A stretch of DNA of 46,615 bases from an uncultured Cytophagales bacterium (GTDB lineage: Bacteria; Bacteroidota; Bacteroidia; Cytophagales; Thermoflexibacteraceae), in NCBI GenBank assembly GCA_938039675.1, contig CALHUI010000028.1:1-46615 (forward strand), written 5' to 3'. Below, piece after piece: positions 17,821-26,766 of the stretch. Both the position numbers and the translations under genes were made by a program. The notes beneath the pieces were generated by a model, which worked only from the letters and a program-made list of their open reading frames with translations, had not been told where the DNA came from and searched no databases. Each line of letters starts with the position of its first letter. Position 1 is the first letter of the stretch.

Positions 17821-18239
17821 GGTTTCGGTTGCAGATAGGATGCATTCCAAAAGTAAGTTCCTTCGGGACGCAACTTGTCGGCAGAAAAAAAGTCGTAAAT
17901 ACCCTCAAAGGTCTTTTGCGAAGGGTTCAGGCTGTTTTCCGTAATGTAAATTTGCCCGGGTTTCAACTCAAAAAATAATCTGTTCGTATCACTGTTGCCC
18001 GAAAGTTCGGTAGAGACGTAAAAATTTTCTTTGTAGCACTCTGCTTTGCCGCTGATATAACGAGTCTGTCGGTTGCGTTTGGAAATAATCTGAAAAGCGA
18101 TGTTTCCACGTCTCAACAGTGCCACTTCCATGATGTTTCCCGAGCCGTAATAAAGCCCCTCACGCGGTTTACTTGCGCACGCAATCATCACAATCAGCAG
18201 CCACAGGCAGGCAATGCGCTGCAAAACAGGTAATTTCAT
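17817..18239 (-). CDS. Small lipoprotein of unknown function
   Basis: A 140-residue protein. The N-terminus MKLPVLQRIACLWLLIVMIA is a signal peptide, with the lipidation Cys probably at position 21 (MIAC-ASK). The mature domain begins REGLYYGSGNIMEVALLRRG and appears to be a small beta fold. I recognise no domain. The ATG at 18239 is chosen because it puts basic residues just before the hydrophobic stretch. Translationally coupled to the YigZ-family gene by a 4-bp overlap. Confidence 0.7.
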   Translation of the reverse strand: MKLPVLQRIACLWLLIVMIACASKPREGLYYGSGNIMEVALLRRGNIAFQIISKRNRQTRYISGKAECYKENFYVSTELSGNSDTNRLFFELKPGQIYITENSLNPSQKTFEGIYDFFSADKLRPEGTYFWNASYLQPKP

Positions 18240-18362
18240 AAGCAAATTTACGCCAAAACAGCCGTAAACCGATGGGCTCATGCAACAGATAAATCAAACT
18301 TTATAGCCGAAAATCTGTTGTTTTTGGCATAGTTTTACCCTCAATTTTATCAGGTTTTGGGC

Positions 18363-19865
18363 ATGAAAGCAGTAATTATCGGTTCGGGTATTGCAGGTAT
18401 CGGGGCAGCAATTCGCCTGCAATGCATGGGGTTTGAAACAGAGGTATTGGAAGCTAACGCCTACACGGGCGGCAAACTGTCGGAAATTGTGCAGGATGGC
18501 TACCGCTTTGATGCGGGGCCTTCACTCTTTACGCTGCCTGAAATGGTAACAGACTTGTTCCGATTGGCAGGTGAACATCCCGACGAACATTTTCCCTACA
18601 TTCGCTTGGACGTTATTACGCACTACTTTTTTGAAGACGGTACGTTTTTGCGTGCCTTTGCCGACCCGCAGCGCTACGCAGCAGAACTTTCCGAAAAACT
18701 AAGCGCAGACGGGCAGAAAGTATTGCGCTTTTTGGAAAGCAGCCGCGAAAAATACGAACTCACTGCCGATATTTTCCTGAAAAGCACTTTACACCGCCTA
18801 AATGCATTCACGCGGCCGCAAGCTATCGGAAAAGTGGCAAAAGCCATTGCGCAAATAGGCAAGTTAGACCTATTCCGCACCATGAACGCTGCCAACGAAG
18901 CCATTTTGCAGCATCCCAAATTGGTGCAGTTGTTCAATCGCTATGCCACCTACAACGGCTCTAATCCCTATCAAACGCCTGCCACGCTCAACATCATTCC
19001 GCATTTGGAACACGGCATCGGCGCATTTTTCCCCAAAGGAGGTATGCACGAAATCAGCCAAAGTCTGGTGCGACTGGCACAGCGCAAAGGAGTAAAATTC
19101 CACCTGCAAAGTCCTGTCAGTCAAATTATTACACAGCAAAAAAACGGCAGAAAAACGGCAACAGGCATTCTCGTAAACGGACAAACCGTAGCAGCTGATA
19201 TTGTGGTTTGCAATATGGACGTTACCGCCGCCTACCGCCGCCTGCTGCCGCAGGAAAAGGCACCCAATAAAATTCTGAACCAGCCCAAATCAAGCTCGGC
19301 ACTGATTTTCTATTGGGGTATTGCACGAAGTTTTCCGCAATTGGATTTGCACAACATTTTTTTCAGCGCCGACTATCGCACAGAATTCGCCCATATTTTC
19401 GAGAAAAAAACCATCGGCAACGACCCGACAGTTTACATCAATATTACAAGCAAATACAAGCCCGATGATGCGCCCAAAGGCTGTGAAAATTGGTTTGTGA
19501 TGATTAACGTGCCGAATAACAGTGGTCAGGATTGGGACGCACTCATTGCACAAGCCCGAAAGGACATTATTGCCAAATTGAGCCGCATGTTAGGTACAGA
19601 CATTGCACCGCTGATTGCCACCGAAGCCATTTTAGACCCGCGCAGCATCGAGTTGCGCACCTCTTCGGCAATGGGGGCGCTCTATGGCAACAGCAGCAAT
19701 AACCGCTATTCGGCATTTTTGCGCCATGCCAATTTCTCTAATAAAATCAGCGGTTTGTACTTCTGCGGCGGCAGTGTGCATCCGGGTGGCGGCATTCCGT
19801 TGAGCCTTTGTTCAGCAAAAATTGTCGGCGATTTGGTAGCCGAAGACTTTGGCGCGAAATTGTAA
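18363..19865 (+). CDS. crtD: Phytoene desaturase family FAD oxidoreductase, CrtD-like
   Basis: A 500-residue FAD enzyme of carotenoid synthesis. The N-terminal dinucleotide-binding motif is VIIGSGIAGIGAAIRLQ followed by GGKLSEIVQDGYRFDAGPSL. The middle has NRYATYNGSNPYQTPATLN and GAFFPKGGMHEISQSLVRLA. The C-terminus has the typical GLYFCGGSVHPGGGIPLSL carotenoid-oxidoreductase signature. The GGKLSE and FRTMNAANEA stretches resemble the 1-hydroxycarotenoid 3,4-desaturases (CrtD) of Bacteroidota more than CrtI, but the exact substrate is inferred. No other crt genes are adjacent. The start is ATG at 18363. Confidence 0.85.
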   Translation: MKAVIIGSGIAGIGAAIRLQCMGFETEVLEANAYTGGKLSEIVQDGYRFDAGPSLFTLPEMVTDLFRLAGEHPDEHFPYIRLDVITHYFFEDGTFLRAFADPQRYAAELSEKLSADGQKVLRFLESSREKYELTADIFLKSTLHRLNAFTRPQAIGKVAKAIAQIGKLDLFRTMNAANEAILQHPKLVQLFNRYATYNGSNPYQTPATLNIIPHLEHGIGAFFPKGGMHEISQSLVRLAQRKGVKFHLQSPVSQIITQQKNGRKTATGILVNGQTVAADIVVCNMDVTAAYRRLLPQEKAPNKILNQPKSSSALIFYWGIARSFPQLDLHNIFFSADYRTEFAHIFEKKTIGNDPTVYINITSKYKPDDAPKGCENWFVMINVPNNSGQDWDALIAQARKDIIAKLSRMLGTDIAPLIATEAILDPRSIELRTSSAMGALYGNSSNNRYSAFLRHANFSNKISGLYFCGGSVHPGGGIPLSLCSAKIVGDLVAEDFGAKL

Positions 19866-19914
19866 GGAATTAATCACATTAGATTTTTTACCGTAGAGAC
19901 TGCAAAGGCTCAAT

Positions 19915-19963
19915 CGCAAAGTACGCAAGAAAGATGCTTTGGCGCTCGGCATAAAACTTTGCG
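19915..19963. repeat. Inverted repeat upstream of the T9SS plug gene
   Basis: CGCAAAGT at 19915-19922 and ACTTTGCG at 19956-19963 are 8-bp perfect complements in a 192-bp intergenic region. CGCAAAG/ACTTTGCGGTA-like bits recur in intergenic DNA of this phylum (recalled, not searched). Function unknown. Confidence 0.4.
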
Positions 19964-20057
19964 GTAGAAAGTTTACTGCTCAACTGCTTATTTCGTTTAC
20001 AAAAATCTGCGTTCCCCAAAGAAAAAACCTTTTACCGACTCAAAACCAACCAAACAC

Positions 20058-21323
20058 ATGAAATACATCCTCTTGCTGGCGGGCTTTTTGATAGCAACTT
20101 TCACGGCTGCTTTCGCTTCGCCCGTGCTGAAAATGGAAGACCTGAACTATCAGCCCGACGTTCGCACGGTGCAATTGTATCCGCTGACGGGCGACCCACT
20201 GCAAAGCCAACTGCTGCCGCCCGTTGTGCCCAAAGGCGGGCAACTCATCCTGACTTTTGACAAATTGACTAACGAAATAGAACGCTTAGCAGTCAAAATC
20301 ATCAACTGCAATGCCGATTGGACTATCTCACAATTGAGCCCCATTGAATATTTGCAGGGCTACAACGAATTTTTCATCACCGACCGCCAATTGTCGTTCA
20401 ACACCAAAGTAAACTTTGTTCACTATCGCTTTGAAGTGCCGCAGGTGCAGGTTTCAGGCAACTACGTGCTGGTTGTTTACGAAGAAGGCAACGAGCGCAA
20501 CCTGTTTTTGTCGCGGCGCTTTATGGTGTACGAGTCATTGGTCAATATCAGCGCATCAGTAAAAAATCCCGTAGGGGTAGAGGAAGCCTTTCGCAACCAA
20601 CAAGTTGATTTCAGTATCGGCTACAGTTCATTACGGCAGGTAGGCAACCCACAACAACAAATACAAGTTATGGTGCGGCAAAATTTCCGTTGGGACAATA
20701 TGATGCGACAACTGCAACCCACGTTCGTTCGCGACTATGAGCGCATATTGCAGTATGATAATTTTATGGCAGACCGTCAGTTTAAAGGAGGCAATGAGTT
20801 CCGCGTATTCAATACAACCAGTATGAACACGCGATTGCTGAACGTAGGGCAAATTAACCTGCGTCCGCACTTGAACGAAGTTTTCATCATACCCGACCAA
20901 AGCCGCAACGGATGGGCTTACAACCGCATATTCCCTGACCAAAACGGGCGATTTATGATTGCCACCGTACAAGGCAGCCGCGACCCGGGAACGGAAGCCG
21001 ACTACGCCGAAGTCGTTTTCACCTTGAAAAGTCATGAGCTACTCGAAGGGAAGGTGTTTGTCAGCGGCGGCTTTTCCAATTGGCGGCTCGATGAAGCCTT
21101 TGAGATGAAATACTATCCCACGCAGGAAGTTTATCAGGGTGTTGTATTGCTCAAACAAGGCATTTATGACTACCAATATTCGCTACTGCACAAAGATGGC
21201 AAACGAGACGATGTTTTTCTGGAAGGCAGCCATGGACAAACCCAAAATAACTACGAAATATTTGTTTATTTCCGCCCGTTCGGCGCACGAACAGATTTTC
21301 TGGTAGGTTATAAACTGTTGTAA
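20058..21323 (+). CDS. Type IX secretion system plug protein (DUF5103)
   Basis: A 421-residue exported protein with a signal peptide at about 1-20 (LLAGFLIATFTAAFAS). It has the DUF5103 pattern: repeated beta-sandwich modules with ADWTISQLSPIEYLQGYNEF, FVHYRFEVPQVQVSGNYVLVVY, and a C-terminal KVFVSGGFSNWRLDEAFEM module reminiscent of a carbohydrate-binding-like early-set fold. In the SprA translocon structure of Flavobacterium the plug closes the periplasmic side of the channel; that knowledge is from the family. It presumably acts in the periplasm here. It is followed 2 bp later by a RidA-fold lipoprotein gene, so the two are cotranscribed. Confidence 0.87.
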   Translation: MKYILLLAGFLIATFTAAFASPVLKMEDLNYQPDVRTVQLYPLTGDPLQSQLLPPVVPKGGQLILTFDKLTNEIERLAVKIINCNADWTISQLSPIEYLQGYNEFFITDRQLSFNTKVNFVHYRFEVPQVQVSGNYVLVVYEEGNERNLFLSRRFMVYESLVNISASVKNPVGVEEAFRNQQVDFSIGYSSLRQVGNPQQQIQVMVRQNFRWDNMMRQLQPTFVRDYERILQYDNFMADRQFKGGNEFRVFNTTSMNTRLLNVGQINLRPHLNEVFIIPDQSRNGWAYNRIFPDQNGRFMIATVQGSRDPGTEADYAEVVFTLKSHELLEGKVFVSGGFSNWRLDEAFEMKYYPTQEVYQGVVLLKQGIYDYQYSLLHKDGKRDDVFLEGSHGQTQNNYEIFVYFRPFGARTDFLVGYKLL

Positions 21324-21325
21324 CG

Positions 21326-21817
21326 ATGAAAAAACGCTCCCTTTTTCCTGTTTTATTGCTGCTGGCTTTTGCCTGCAAGCCGCCTGTTGGCATGGTTAAA
21401 AGATACGACAACAATCCGTCCTCTCCTATCTTGCAGGGAGTAGAAGTTCCGGCAGGGAAACGCTGGATTCACACTAGCGGGATTGTTGCCGCCATCGCCG
21501 ACAGCAGTGCCGCCCCGGGCAGCCGCCAACGCTTCGGAGATACGTACACGCAGAGCATCAGCATTATGAAGCGCATTGAAGGCATTCTCAAACAAGGCGG
21601 CATGACACTGAATGATGTCATTTTTTTGCGGGTATATGTTGCTCCCGACCCCCAAAAAGGCAATCAGCCCGACTATAACGGCTGGTTTGAAGCTTACAAA
21701 CTATTTTTTAGTAACCCGCAAAATCCTGTAAAAGTAGCTCGCAGCACATTAGGAGTACATTCGTTAGTAACACCTGATTATCTGATTGAAATTGAGGCAA
21801 TTGCGGTGGAAAAATAA
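21326..21817 (+). CDS. RidA-fold (YjgF/UK114) protein with lipoprotein signal
   Basis: A 163-residue protein. The N-terminus KKRSLFPVLLLLAFAC is a signal peptide with a lipobox (Cys17). The rest is a RidA/Rid-family domain with SGIVAAIADSS, DTYTQSISIMKRIEGILKQG, LNDVIFLRVYVAPDP, the conserved Arg in KVARSTLGVHSL and the Glu in YLIEIEAIAVEK. Cytosolic RidA deaminates reactive enamine/imine intermediates. Export as a lipoprotein is unusual and suggests another role. It is directly downstream of the T9SS plug gene, and a bidirectional terminator separates it from susD. Confidence 0.87.
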   Translation: MKKRSLFPVLLLLAFACKPPVGMVKRYDNNPSSPILQGVEVPAGKRWIHTSGIVAAIADSSAAPGSRQRFGDTYTQSISIMKRIEGILKQGGMTLNDVIFLRVYVAPDPQKGNQPDYNGWFEAYKLFFSNPQNPVKVARSTLGVHSLVTPDYLIEIEAIAVEK

Positions 21818-21857
21818 TTATATGAACTGCCCTTATTACCATTGAGTCAAAAAAAAG

Positions 21858-21881
21858 AGCTGCTCCGCATTTGGAACAGCT
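21858..21881. terminator. Bidirectional intrinsic terminator between the RidA-fold gene and susD
   Basis: AGCTG-C-TCC pairs with GGA-A-CAGCT (21858-21866 with 21873-21881), flanked by an A8 run on the left and T7 on the right, so it can stop transcription from both convergent sides. Confidence 0.85.
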
Positions 21882-21915
21882 ATTTTTTTAATAGATTCAC
21901 TTCAAACCTAACCGA

Positions 21916-23436
21916 TTAATAGCCAGGGTTTTGAGTCAGTTTTGGATTAGCATCAATCTGAGCCTGTGGAACAGGGAACAGGTTGCGGATAGGTTGGCTT
22001 GCAGGCTTGTTTGTCCACGCATTGGTAAAGCGGTTGTGGCGAATCAAGTCTGTACGGCGAGTGGCCTCCCAACCTAATTCTGTTGAGCGCTCACGCAGAA
22101 TTTGTGCACGGAATGTGTCGCGGTTAAAGCCTGCTACAGATAGTGGTCGTGGCGGGTTAATAGAGCGGTTGCGCACCTGATTGACCAAATTGACAGCCTC
22201 AGCAGTCGGGCCGTTCAGTTCGTTCAGGGCTTCAGCCTTCATTAGTAATACATCAGCATAGCGGAAGATGAAATAGTCGTTACCTGCATCGCCGCCGTTT
22301 TGAGCCGGGTCAATCTGCCATTTCAATACGCGTACACCTGCACCCTCTGAGGCATTTACCAGCGGTACATCGCGAGTAAATATCAGCGGGTTGCCGCTGC
22401 GGTCAAAAGCAGGTTGTCCTGTCAAAAAGTTAATGGCACGACCTTCCTGCAAGATGTTGCGACGCACGTCGCCGGGTTCGCTAAATTGGTCAATAAACTC
22501 GGCAATAGTACAGAAACCGTTCCATGGTGATTGTGGCAACTGGTTGTAGTGGAAGTTGCGCATTGTGAAGGTCAATCCTAAACCATCTTGATTGATGTTG
22601 CCAATCAAGAAAATAGCTTCAGGTGAGTTTTCATTATTGACAACAAAGTTGTCGAAATAGTTATTTGCCAAACGGTAAACATTGCTGTTGATTACCGCAT
22701 CGCAAGCAGCGATACAATCTTGCCAACGTGCTGTTCCTGTGTAAACCTGTGCGTTCAGGTACATTTTGGCAAGCAGGGTATTGGCCGCACCTTTGGTGGC
22801 ACGTCCCAAATTAGGTCCGGTTGCAGTAGCAGGCAAATCAGCTACAGCCTCACGCAGTTCTTTCTCGATGAAGTTAAATACTTCCTGACGACTATTGCGA
22901 GCAGGAGGATTGGCAGCATCCACCGTAGGCGTAGTTACAATAGGTACTCCGCCAAAGAAATCCATCAATTGGAAGTAGAAATAGGCGCGCAGGAATCTTG
23001 CTTCCGCATTAAAGGCCTTTTTCAGGTTTTCATTTACTGAAGAACGGCTCAGGTTGTCGATAAACACATTGGCACGTGCAACACCCGTATAAGCATCAAT
23101 CCATGCTCCGTTAATCATTGGGTGTGTTTTATCCCATGTGTGCGTGTGTAATTGTGCCCAAACACCGCCATCACCCCAGTCGCCACCGCGCTGAGGTACC
23201 ATTGTTTCATCAGATGTATGCTGTGAAATGTTGTAGTAATTCCACAAATATGAACGCAATTGTGCGTATATTGGAATCAGCGTTGATAACGCCTGTGCAT
23301 CGTTCTGGAAAAACGTTTCAGGCACAATTTGGCTGAATACGTCTTCCTCCAGATTCGTACAACCGGAATAAACCAGCGTGGAACATGCCATCGCTCCGGC
23401 CACGAAATACTTCGTTATTTTGCTCTTCATTGTCAT
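21916..23436 (-). CDS. SusD/RagB family outer-membrane substrate-binding lipoprotein
   Basis: A 506-residue surface lipoprotein: signal peptide then LVYSGC with the lipidated Cys at about 26. The SusD N-terminal region has FFQNDAQALSTLIPIYAQLR, and the TPR-like body has KAFNAEARFLRAYFYFQLMD and KGAANTLLAKMYLNAQVYTG. The C-terminal family end is YADVLLMKAEALNEL, LRERSTELGWEATRRTDLIRH and PVPQAQIDANPKLTQNPGY. It acts as the lid on the SusC channel. Two ATGs (23436, 23430) are possible. Downstream partner of susC with a 127-bp gap holding a hairpin. Substrate cannot be inferred because no degradative enzyme genes are adjacent. Confidence 0.95.
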   Translation of the reverse strand: MTMKSKITKYFVAGAMACSTLVYSGCTNLEEDVFSQIVPETFFQNDAQALSTLIPIYAQLRSYLWNYYNISQHTSDETMVPQRGGDWGDGGVWAQLHTHTWDKTHPMINGAWIDAYTGVARANVFIDNLSRSSVNENLKKAFNAEARFLRAYFYFQLMDFFGGVPIVTTPTVDAANPPARNSRQEVFNFIEKELREAVADLPATATGPNLGRATKGAANTLLAKMYLNAQVYTGTARWQDCIAACDAVINSNVYRLANNYFDNFVVNNENSPEAIFLIGNINQDGLGLTFTMRNFHYNQLPQSPWNGFCTIAEFIDQFSEPGDVRRNILQEGRAINFLTGQPAFDRSGNPLIFTRDVPLVNASEGAGVRVLKWQIDPAQNGGDAGNDYFIFRYADVLLMKAEALNELNGPTAEAVNLVNQVRNRSINPPRPLSVAGFNRDTFRAQILRERSTELGWEATRRTDLIRHNRFTNAWTNKPASQPIRNLFPVPQAQIDANPKLTQNPGY

Positions 23437-23470
23437 ATGAACAGAGTTTAGTTTTAATTTACAATTTTTT

Positions 23471-23491
23471 GTTCAAAAAAGTTGTTTGAAC
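23471..23491. repeat. Short palindrome just before susD
   Basis: GTTCAAA (23471-23477) and TTTGAAC (23485-23491) are perfect complements with a 7-nt loop, 35 bp before the susD start. Could be a small RNA hairpin or an operator; nothing decides. Confidence 0.35.
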
Positions 23492-23512
23492 GCATACTTA
23501 TTTTTTATTATG

Positions 23513-23549
23513 GCAGCCACTTTGTCAAGCACTTACAGGGAGTGGCTGC
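23513..23549 (-). promoter_or_regulatory. Hairpin in the susC-susD gap
   Basis: GCAGCCACT (23513-23521) and AGTGGCTGC (23541-23549) form a perfect 9-bp stem with a 19-nt loop, 15 bp after the susC stop codon. No T run follows, so it is more likely an mRNA-stabilising or processing element than a full terminator. Confidence 0.55.
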
Positions 23550-23563
23550 TACTGCAATCTTGT

Positions 23564-26518
23564 TTAGAAACCTACATTGAGGCCGAATATCACGGTGCGT
23601 GCACGAGGATAGTTCGCATAGTCATAGCCGGGGAACGCAGCAGCCACTTCAGGGTCTAAACCTGTGTATTTGGTAATTAGGAACAAGTTTTGTCCAGTAG
23701 CATATACGCGCAGATTGCTCAACCATTTCACACTGCTGATGTCAAAATTGTAACCAATAGTAGCGTTTTGCAAACGAAGGAATGAACCGTCTTCAATCCA
23801 ACGGCTAGAAAACTTAGGAGTTTCTGTCAAACTAGTACCATCCGTTAATGCCTCACGCAGCATGTTAATATTAGTATTGACGTTGTTTTTCACAGTGTAC
23901 TCCAATGCAGTGTTGTTAAACACTTCCATTCCTTGTACGCCTTGCAAGAAGAAGCTGAAATCCAGACGCTTATAACGGAAACTGTTGTTGATGCCGTAAG
24001 TGAAGCGTGGATTAGGGTTGCCTAAAACCTGACGAGGGCCTAAGATTTGTACGCCGTTTTCAATGCGCACCAATGTGGGGCCGTACCACGAGTTGACAGG
24101 CAGCCCCGGTGCAATTACCTGTGTGTTTACACCCGACTGACCGGCACCTGAAGCATTAGCGCGGAAAATAGAGTCTGCGCTACCGGCAAGGCTCACTACT
24201 TTGTTTTCTATGTATGCAAAGTTGGCAGAAACATCCCAACGGAAATCGCCTTTATCTACGGCTGTGTAATTAGCAGAAAATTCGAGCCCCTTATTTTGTA
24301 CTTCACCTGCATTACCCAAAATAGTAGGTACTACCGCGGGTTGAGGCACGGCGAACTCCAATAAAAGGTCTGTTGTACGCTTGATAAAATAGTCAATGCT
24401 ACCGGTTAGGCGGTTATCCAAGAAACCATAGTCAATACCTACGTTTAACTGAGAAGTTTCTTCCCATTTCAGGTTCGGGTTGGGGTTCTGTGTCAGGGCC
24501 ACGCCTGTTTGAGGTATGCCACCAATGATGGCGCGCAGTCCCGGGTCGGCATTGAAGATGGTCAGCGAACGACGGTTACCTATTTCCTGACTACCGGTGA
24601 TGCCATAGCTCACACGCACTTTCAGGTCGGTTATCGCGTCAATACCTTTCATGAAGTTCTCTTCCACAATGCGCCATGCTACTGAAGCTGACGGGAAGTT
24701 ACCCCACTTATTGTTGGCACCAAAACGGGAAGAACCATCGCGACGGAAAGTAGCAGTAAACAGATACTTGCCGGCAATGTCATAGTTGGCACGGGCATAG
24801 AACGAAATCAGTCTGTTATTCTCTTTGAATGAGAACGGAGGAATACCTGCCAAAACAGTTGAGTTGCCTGCACCTAAGTTATTAGGTCCGAAAGCATCCG
24901 TAATAAAGTCACGGCCGGCGGCACCAAAACCTTCGCGGTTGAAAATTTGATAGTCATAACCGGCAATAACATTGAGGTTGTGGTTATCTAACAGATTCTT
25001 CTGATAGCTTAGATAAGACTCAAAGCGTTCAAAACCAAAATCGTTTTGGCGAATAGCTGCTTCACCGCCAAATGGTAAACCTGCAGGACTGCTGCGTGGT
25101 ACATAAACCTTACGGGTAGACAAGTTGCGGTCTGTACTTACGGCAATGCGGGCTTTCAATCCTTGGATAATTTCGTAAGTAGCACCCAAATTGGCAAAAA
25201 TACGGTTGGTAACTACGTTATCGCTCAACTGAGTAGCCAATGCAACCGGGTTACGAATAGACGGAGAAGGATATTCAAAGAAACTGCCGTCCGGTCTTCT
25301 AACAGGGAAAGTAGGGTTCATTTTCATTACGTTAGTAAACAAACCGCCCTCAAAACCACCTGTGGCAGAATACGGCACCAATTGGTCATTTACCTGAGAA
25401 CCCATCAGTTGCAGTTCCAGATTGAGTTTGTCATTAATCGCCTTGTGGTTTACATTGACACGACCAGAAACGCGAGTCATACCGGAGTTAATAACCATGC
25501 CCTCTTGGTTGAAATAATTCACGGAAGCGCGATACTGTGTTTTGGCTGTACCGCCGCCAAAAGAAAGGTCATGATTATGTACCATTGCCGTACGCAATAC
25601 TTCGCGTTGCCAGTCCGTATCGGCATTGCCTAAGTCGTTGTTCAGGCCGTTAGATTGTACAAACTGACGATATTCGGCCGCATTGAGCAAAGGCAAATAT
25701 TTAGAAGGTGTATTAAAACCTACGTAAGCATCGTAATTGAGTGTTCCTCTGCCTTCTTTGCCTTTTTTAGTAGTAATGATGATAACACCATTAGCACCGC
25801 GTGAACCGTAGATAGCAGCCGCAGAAGCATCTTTCAATACATCTATGGACTCAATATCGTTCGGGTTCAACGAGTTCAGCGGGTTACGCGGAGGGGCCGC
25901 ACCCAAGTTTGCACCGCCGGGAGTTACCGTTCCGTTATCGATAGGTACACCATCAATTACGTACAAAGGCAGGTTACTTGCGTTAATGGATGTACCCCCA
26001 CGAATACGCACGTTAGGGTTAGCACCGGGGTCGCCGTTTGCAGAAGTAATTACTACGCCCGCTGCACGGCCTTGCAGTAATTGTTCGGGAGATACAATGG
26101 CACCCGGATTAAAATCCTTAGCCTTTACAGAGGTCATAGAGCCGGTGATATCGCGCTTCTTCTGCTCGCCATAACCAACTACAACTACCTCGCTCAGGGC
26201 TCTTACATCAACTGCCAGCTTAACATCTATGTTGTCTTTGCCAGCCACATTTACTTCCTGTGAGATAAAGCCCACATAGGAAAATACCAAAACCGGATTG
26301 TCTCCGGAAACATTCAGGCTGAAATTACCTTCTACGTCGGTAATTGTACCTGTATTAGTACCTTTCAGGGTAACATTTACGCCGGGTAGTGGGCTACCGT
26401 CTTCCTCTGACGTAACCTTACCCTTGACCATACGGTTCTGCGCATAAAGCATCTCCGCACAGAACATCAGCAAAACTGCCAATGTCATTTTTAGTAAAGA
26501 GTTCACTTTCATGTTCAT
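23564..26518 (-). CDS. SusC/RagA family TonB-dependent outer-membrane transporter
   Basis: A 984-residue protein. Signal peptide about 1-26 (cleavage near LYA-Q), then a carboxypeptidase-regulatory-like domain to about residue 105 (GKVTSEEDGSPLPGVNVTLK). The SusC-type motif VVVVGYGEQKKRDITGS is followed by the plug (QLLQGRAAGVVI, RIRGGTSINASNLPLYVIDG, DVLKDASAAAIYGSRGANGV) and a beta-barrel ending in an aromatic-terminal strand (TVIFGLNVGF). It imports oligomeric ligands with SusD using TonB energy. ATG at 26518. The 240-nt leader contains a peptide ORF and an intrinsic terminator, so expression is probably attenuated. Confidence 0.96.
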   Translation of the reverse strand: MNMKVNSLLKMTLAVLLMFCAEMLYAQNRMVKGKVTSEEDGSPLPGVNVTLKGTNTGTITDVEGNFSLNVSGDNPVLVFSYVGFISQEVNVAGKDNIDVKLAVDVRALSEVVVVGYGEQKKRDITGSMTSVKAKDFNPGAIVSPEQLLQGRAAGVVITSANGDPGANPNVRIRGGTSINASNLPLYVIDGVPIDNGTVTPGGANLGAAPPRNPLNSLNPNDIESIDVLKDASAAAIYGSRGANGVIIITTKKGKEGRGTLNYDAYVGFNTPSKYLPLLNAAEYRQFVQSNGLNNDLGNADTDWQREVLRTAMVHNHDLSFGGGTAKTQYRASVNYFNQEGMVINSGMTRVSGRVNVNHKAINDKLNLELQLMGSQVNDQLVPYSATGGFEGGLFTNVMKMNPTFPVRRPDGSFFEYPSPSIRNPVALATQLSDNVVTNRIFANLGATYEIIQGLKARIAVSTDRNLSTRKVYVPRSSPAGLPFGGEAAIRQNDFGFERFESYLSYQKNLLDNHNLNVIAGYDYQIFNREGFGAAGRDFITDAFGPNNLGAGNSTVLAGIPPFSFKENNRLISFYARANYDIAGKYLFTATFRRDGSSRFGANNKWGNFPSASVAWRIVEENFMKGIDAITDLKVRVSYGITGSQEIGNRRSLTIFNADPGLRAIIGGIPQTGVALTQNPNPNLKWEETSQLNVGIDYGFLDNRLTGSIDYFIKRTTDLLLEFAVPQPAVVPTILGNAGEVQNKGLEFSANYTAVDKGDFRWDVSANFAYIENKVVSLAGSADSIFRANASGAGQSGVNTQVIAPGLPVNSWYGPTLVRIENGVQILGPRQVLGNPNPRFTYGINNSFRYKRLDFSFFLQGVQGMEVFNNTALEYTVKNNVNTNINMLREALTDGTSLTETPKFSSRWIEDGSFLRLQNATIGYNFDISSVKWLSNLRVYATGQNLFLITKYTGLDPEVAAAFPGYDYANYPRARTVIFGLNVGF

Positions 26519-26639
26519 GTGAATTGCTGTTTGTAATTAAATAGAAGTTTATCAACCTTTTGCCTGCAATACAGTTGTAGAGCTGCAACATTGCAAGCGC
26601 AACGGATGCGATACTTGTACAATAAAAATAATTTGGGAG

Positions 26640-26683
26640 AAAAAACTCCTCTTAAAATCAAGAAGTGATGACTTTAAAGGAGT
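26640..26683 (-). terminator. Intrinsic terminator inside the susC leader (candidate attenuator)
   Basis: On the minus strand ACTCCTTTAAA (26683 to 26673) pairs with TTTAA-G-AGGAGT (26656 to 26645): an 11-bp stem with one bulged G, a 16-nt loop, then TTTTTT (26645-26640). It lies downstream of the leader promoter and 122 nt before the susC ATG. The first stem base is the last base of the leader-peptide stop codon. The GGAG of the 3' arm can also pair with CTCC just after the T run, a possible competing hairpin. Confidence 0.65.
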
Positions 26684-26736
26684 CAACAGACTTGGCAGTA
26701 GAATGAGCAGTAACAGTAACTGGTTTTCATTTTCAT
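26683..26736 (-). CDS. Candidate Cys/Tyr-rich leader peptide of the susC-susD operon
   Basis: An ATG at 26736 opens a 17-codon ORF, MKMKTSYCYCSFYCQVC, ending in TGA at 26685-26683; a second ATG is two codons in. Four Cys, three Tyr and one Phe in the last 11 residues is far from random composition. It starts about 30 nt after a TATATTTG promoter box, and its stop codon abuts the 5' arm of an intrinsic terminator. I see no strong Shine-Dalgarno, which is usual in this phylum. Inferred role: ribosome position on this ORF decides whether the terminator forms. It could also be a coincidental ORF; conservation upstream of other susC genes would decide. Confidence 0.5.
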   Translation of the reverse strand: MKMKTSYCYCSFYCQVC

Positions 26737-26766
26737 AATAGCGTTAGTTTAAATTACAGGTAATGG

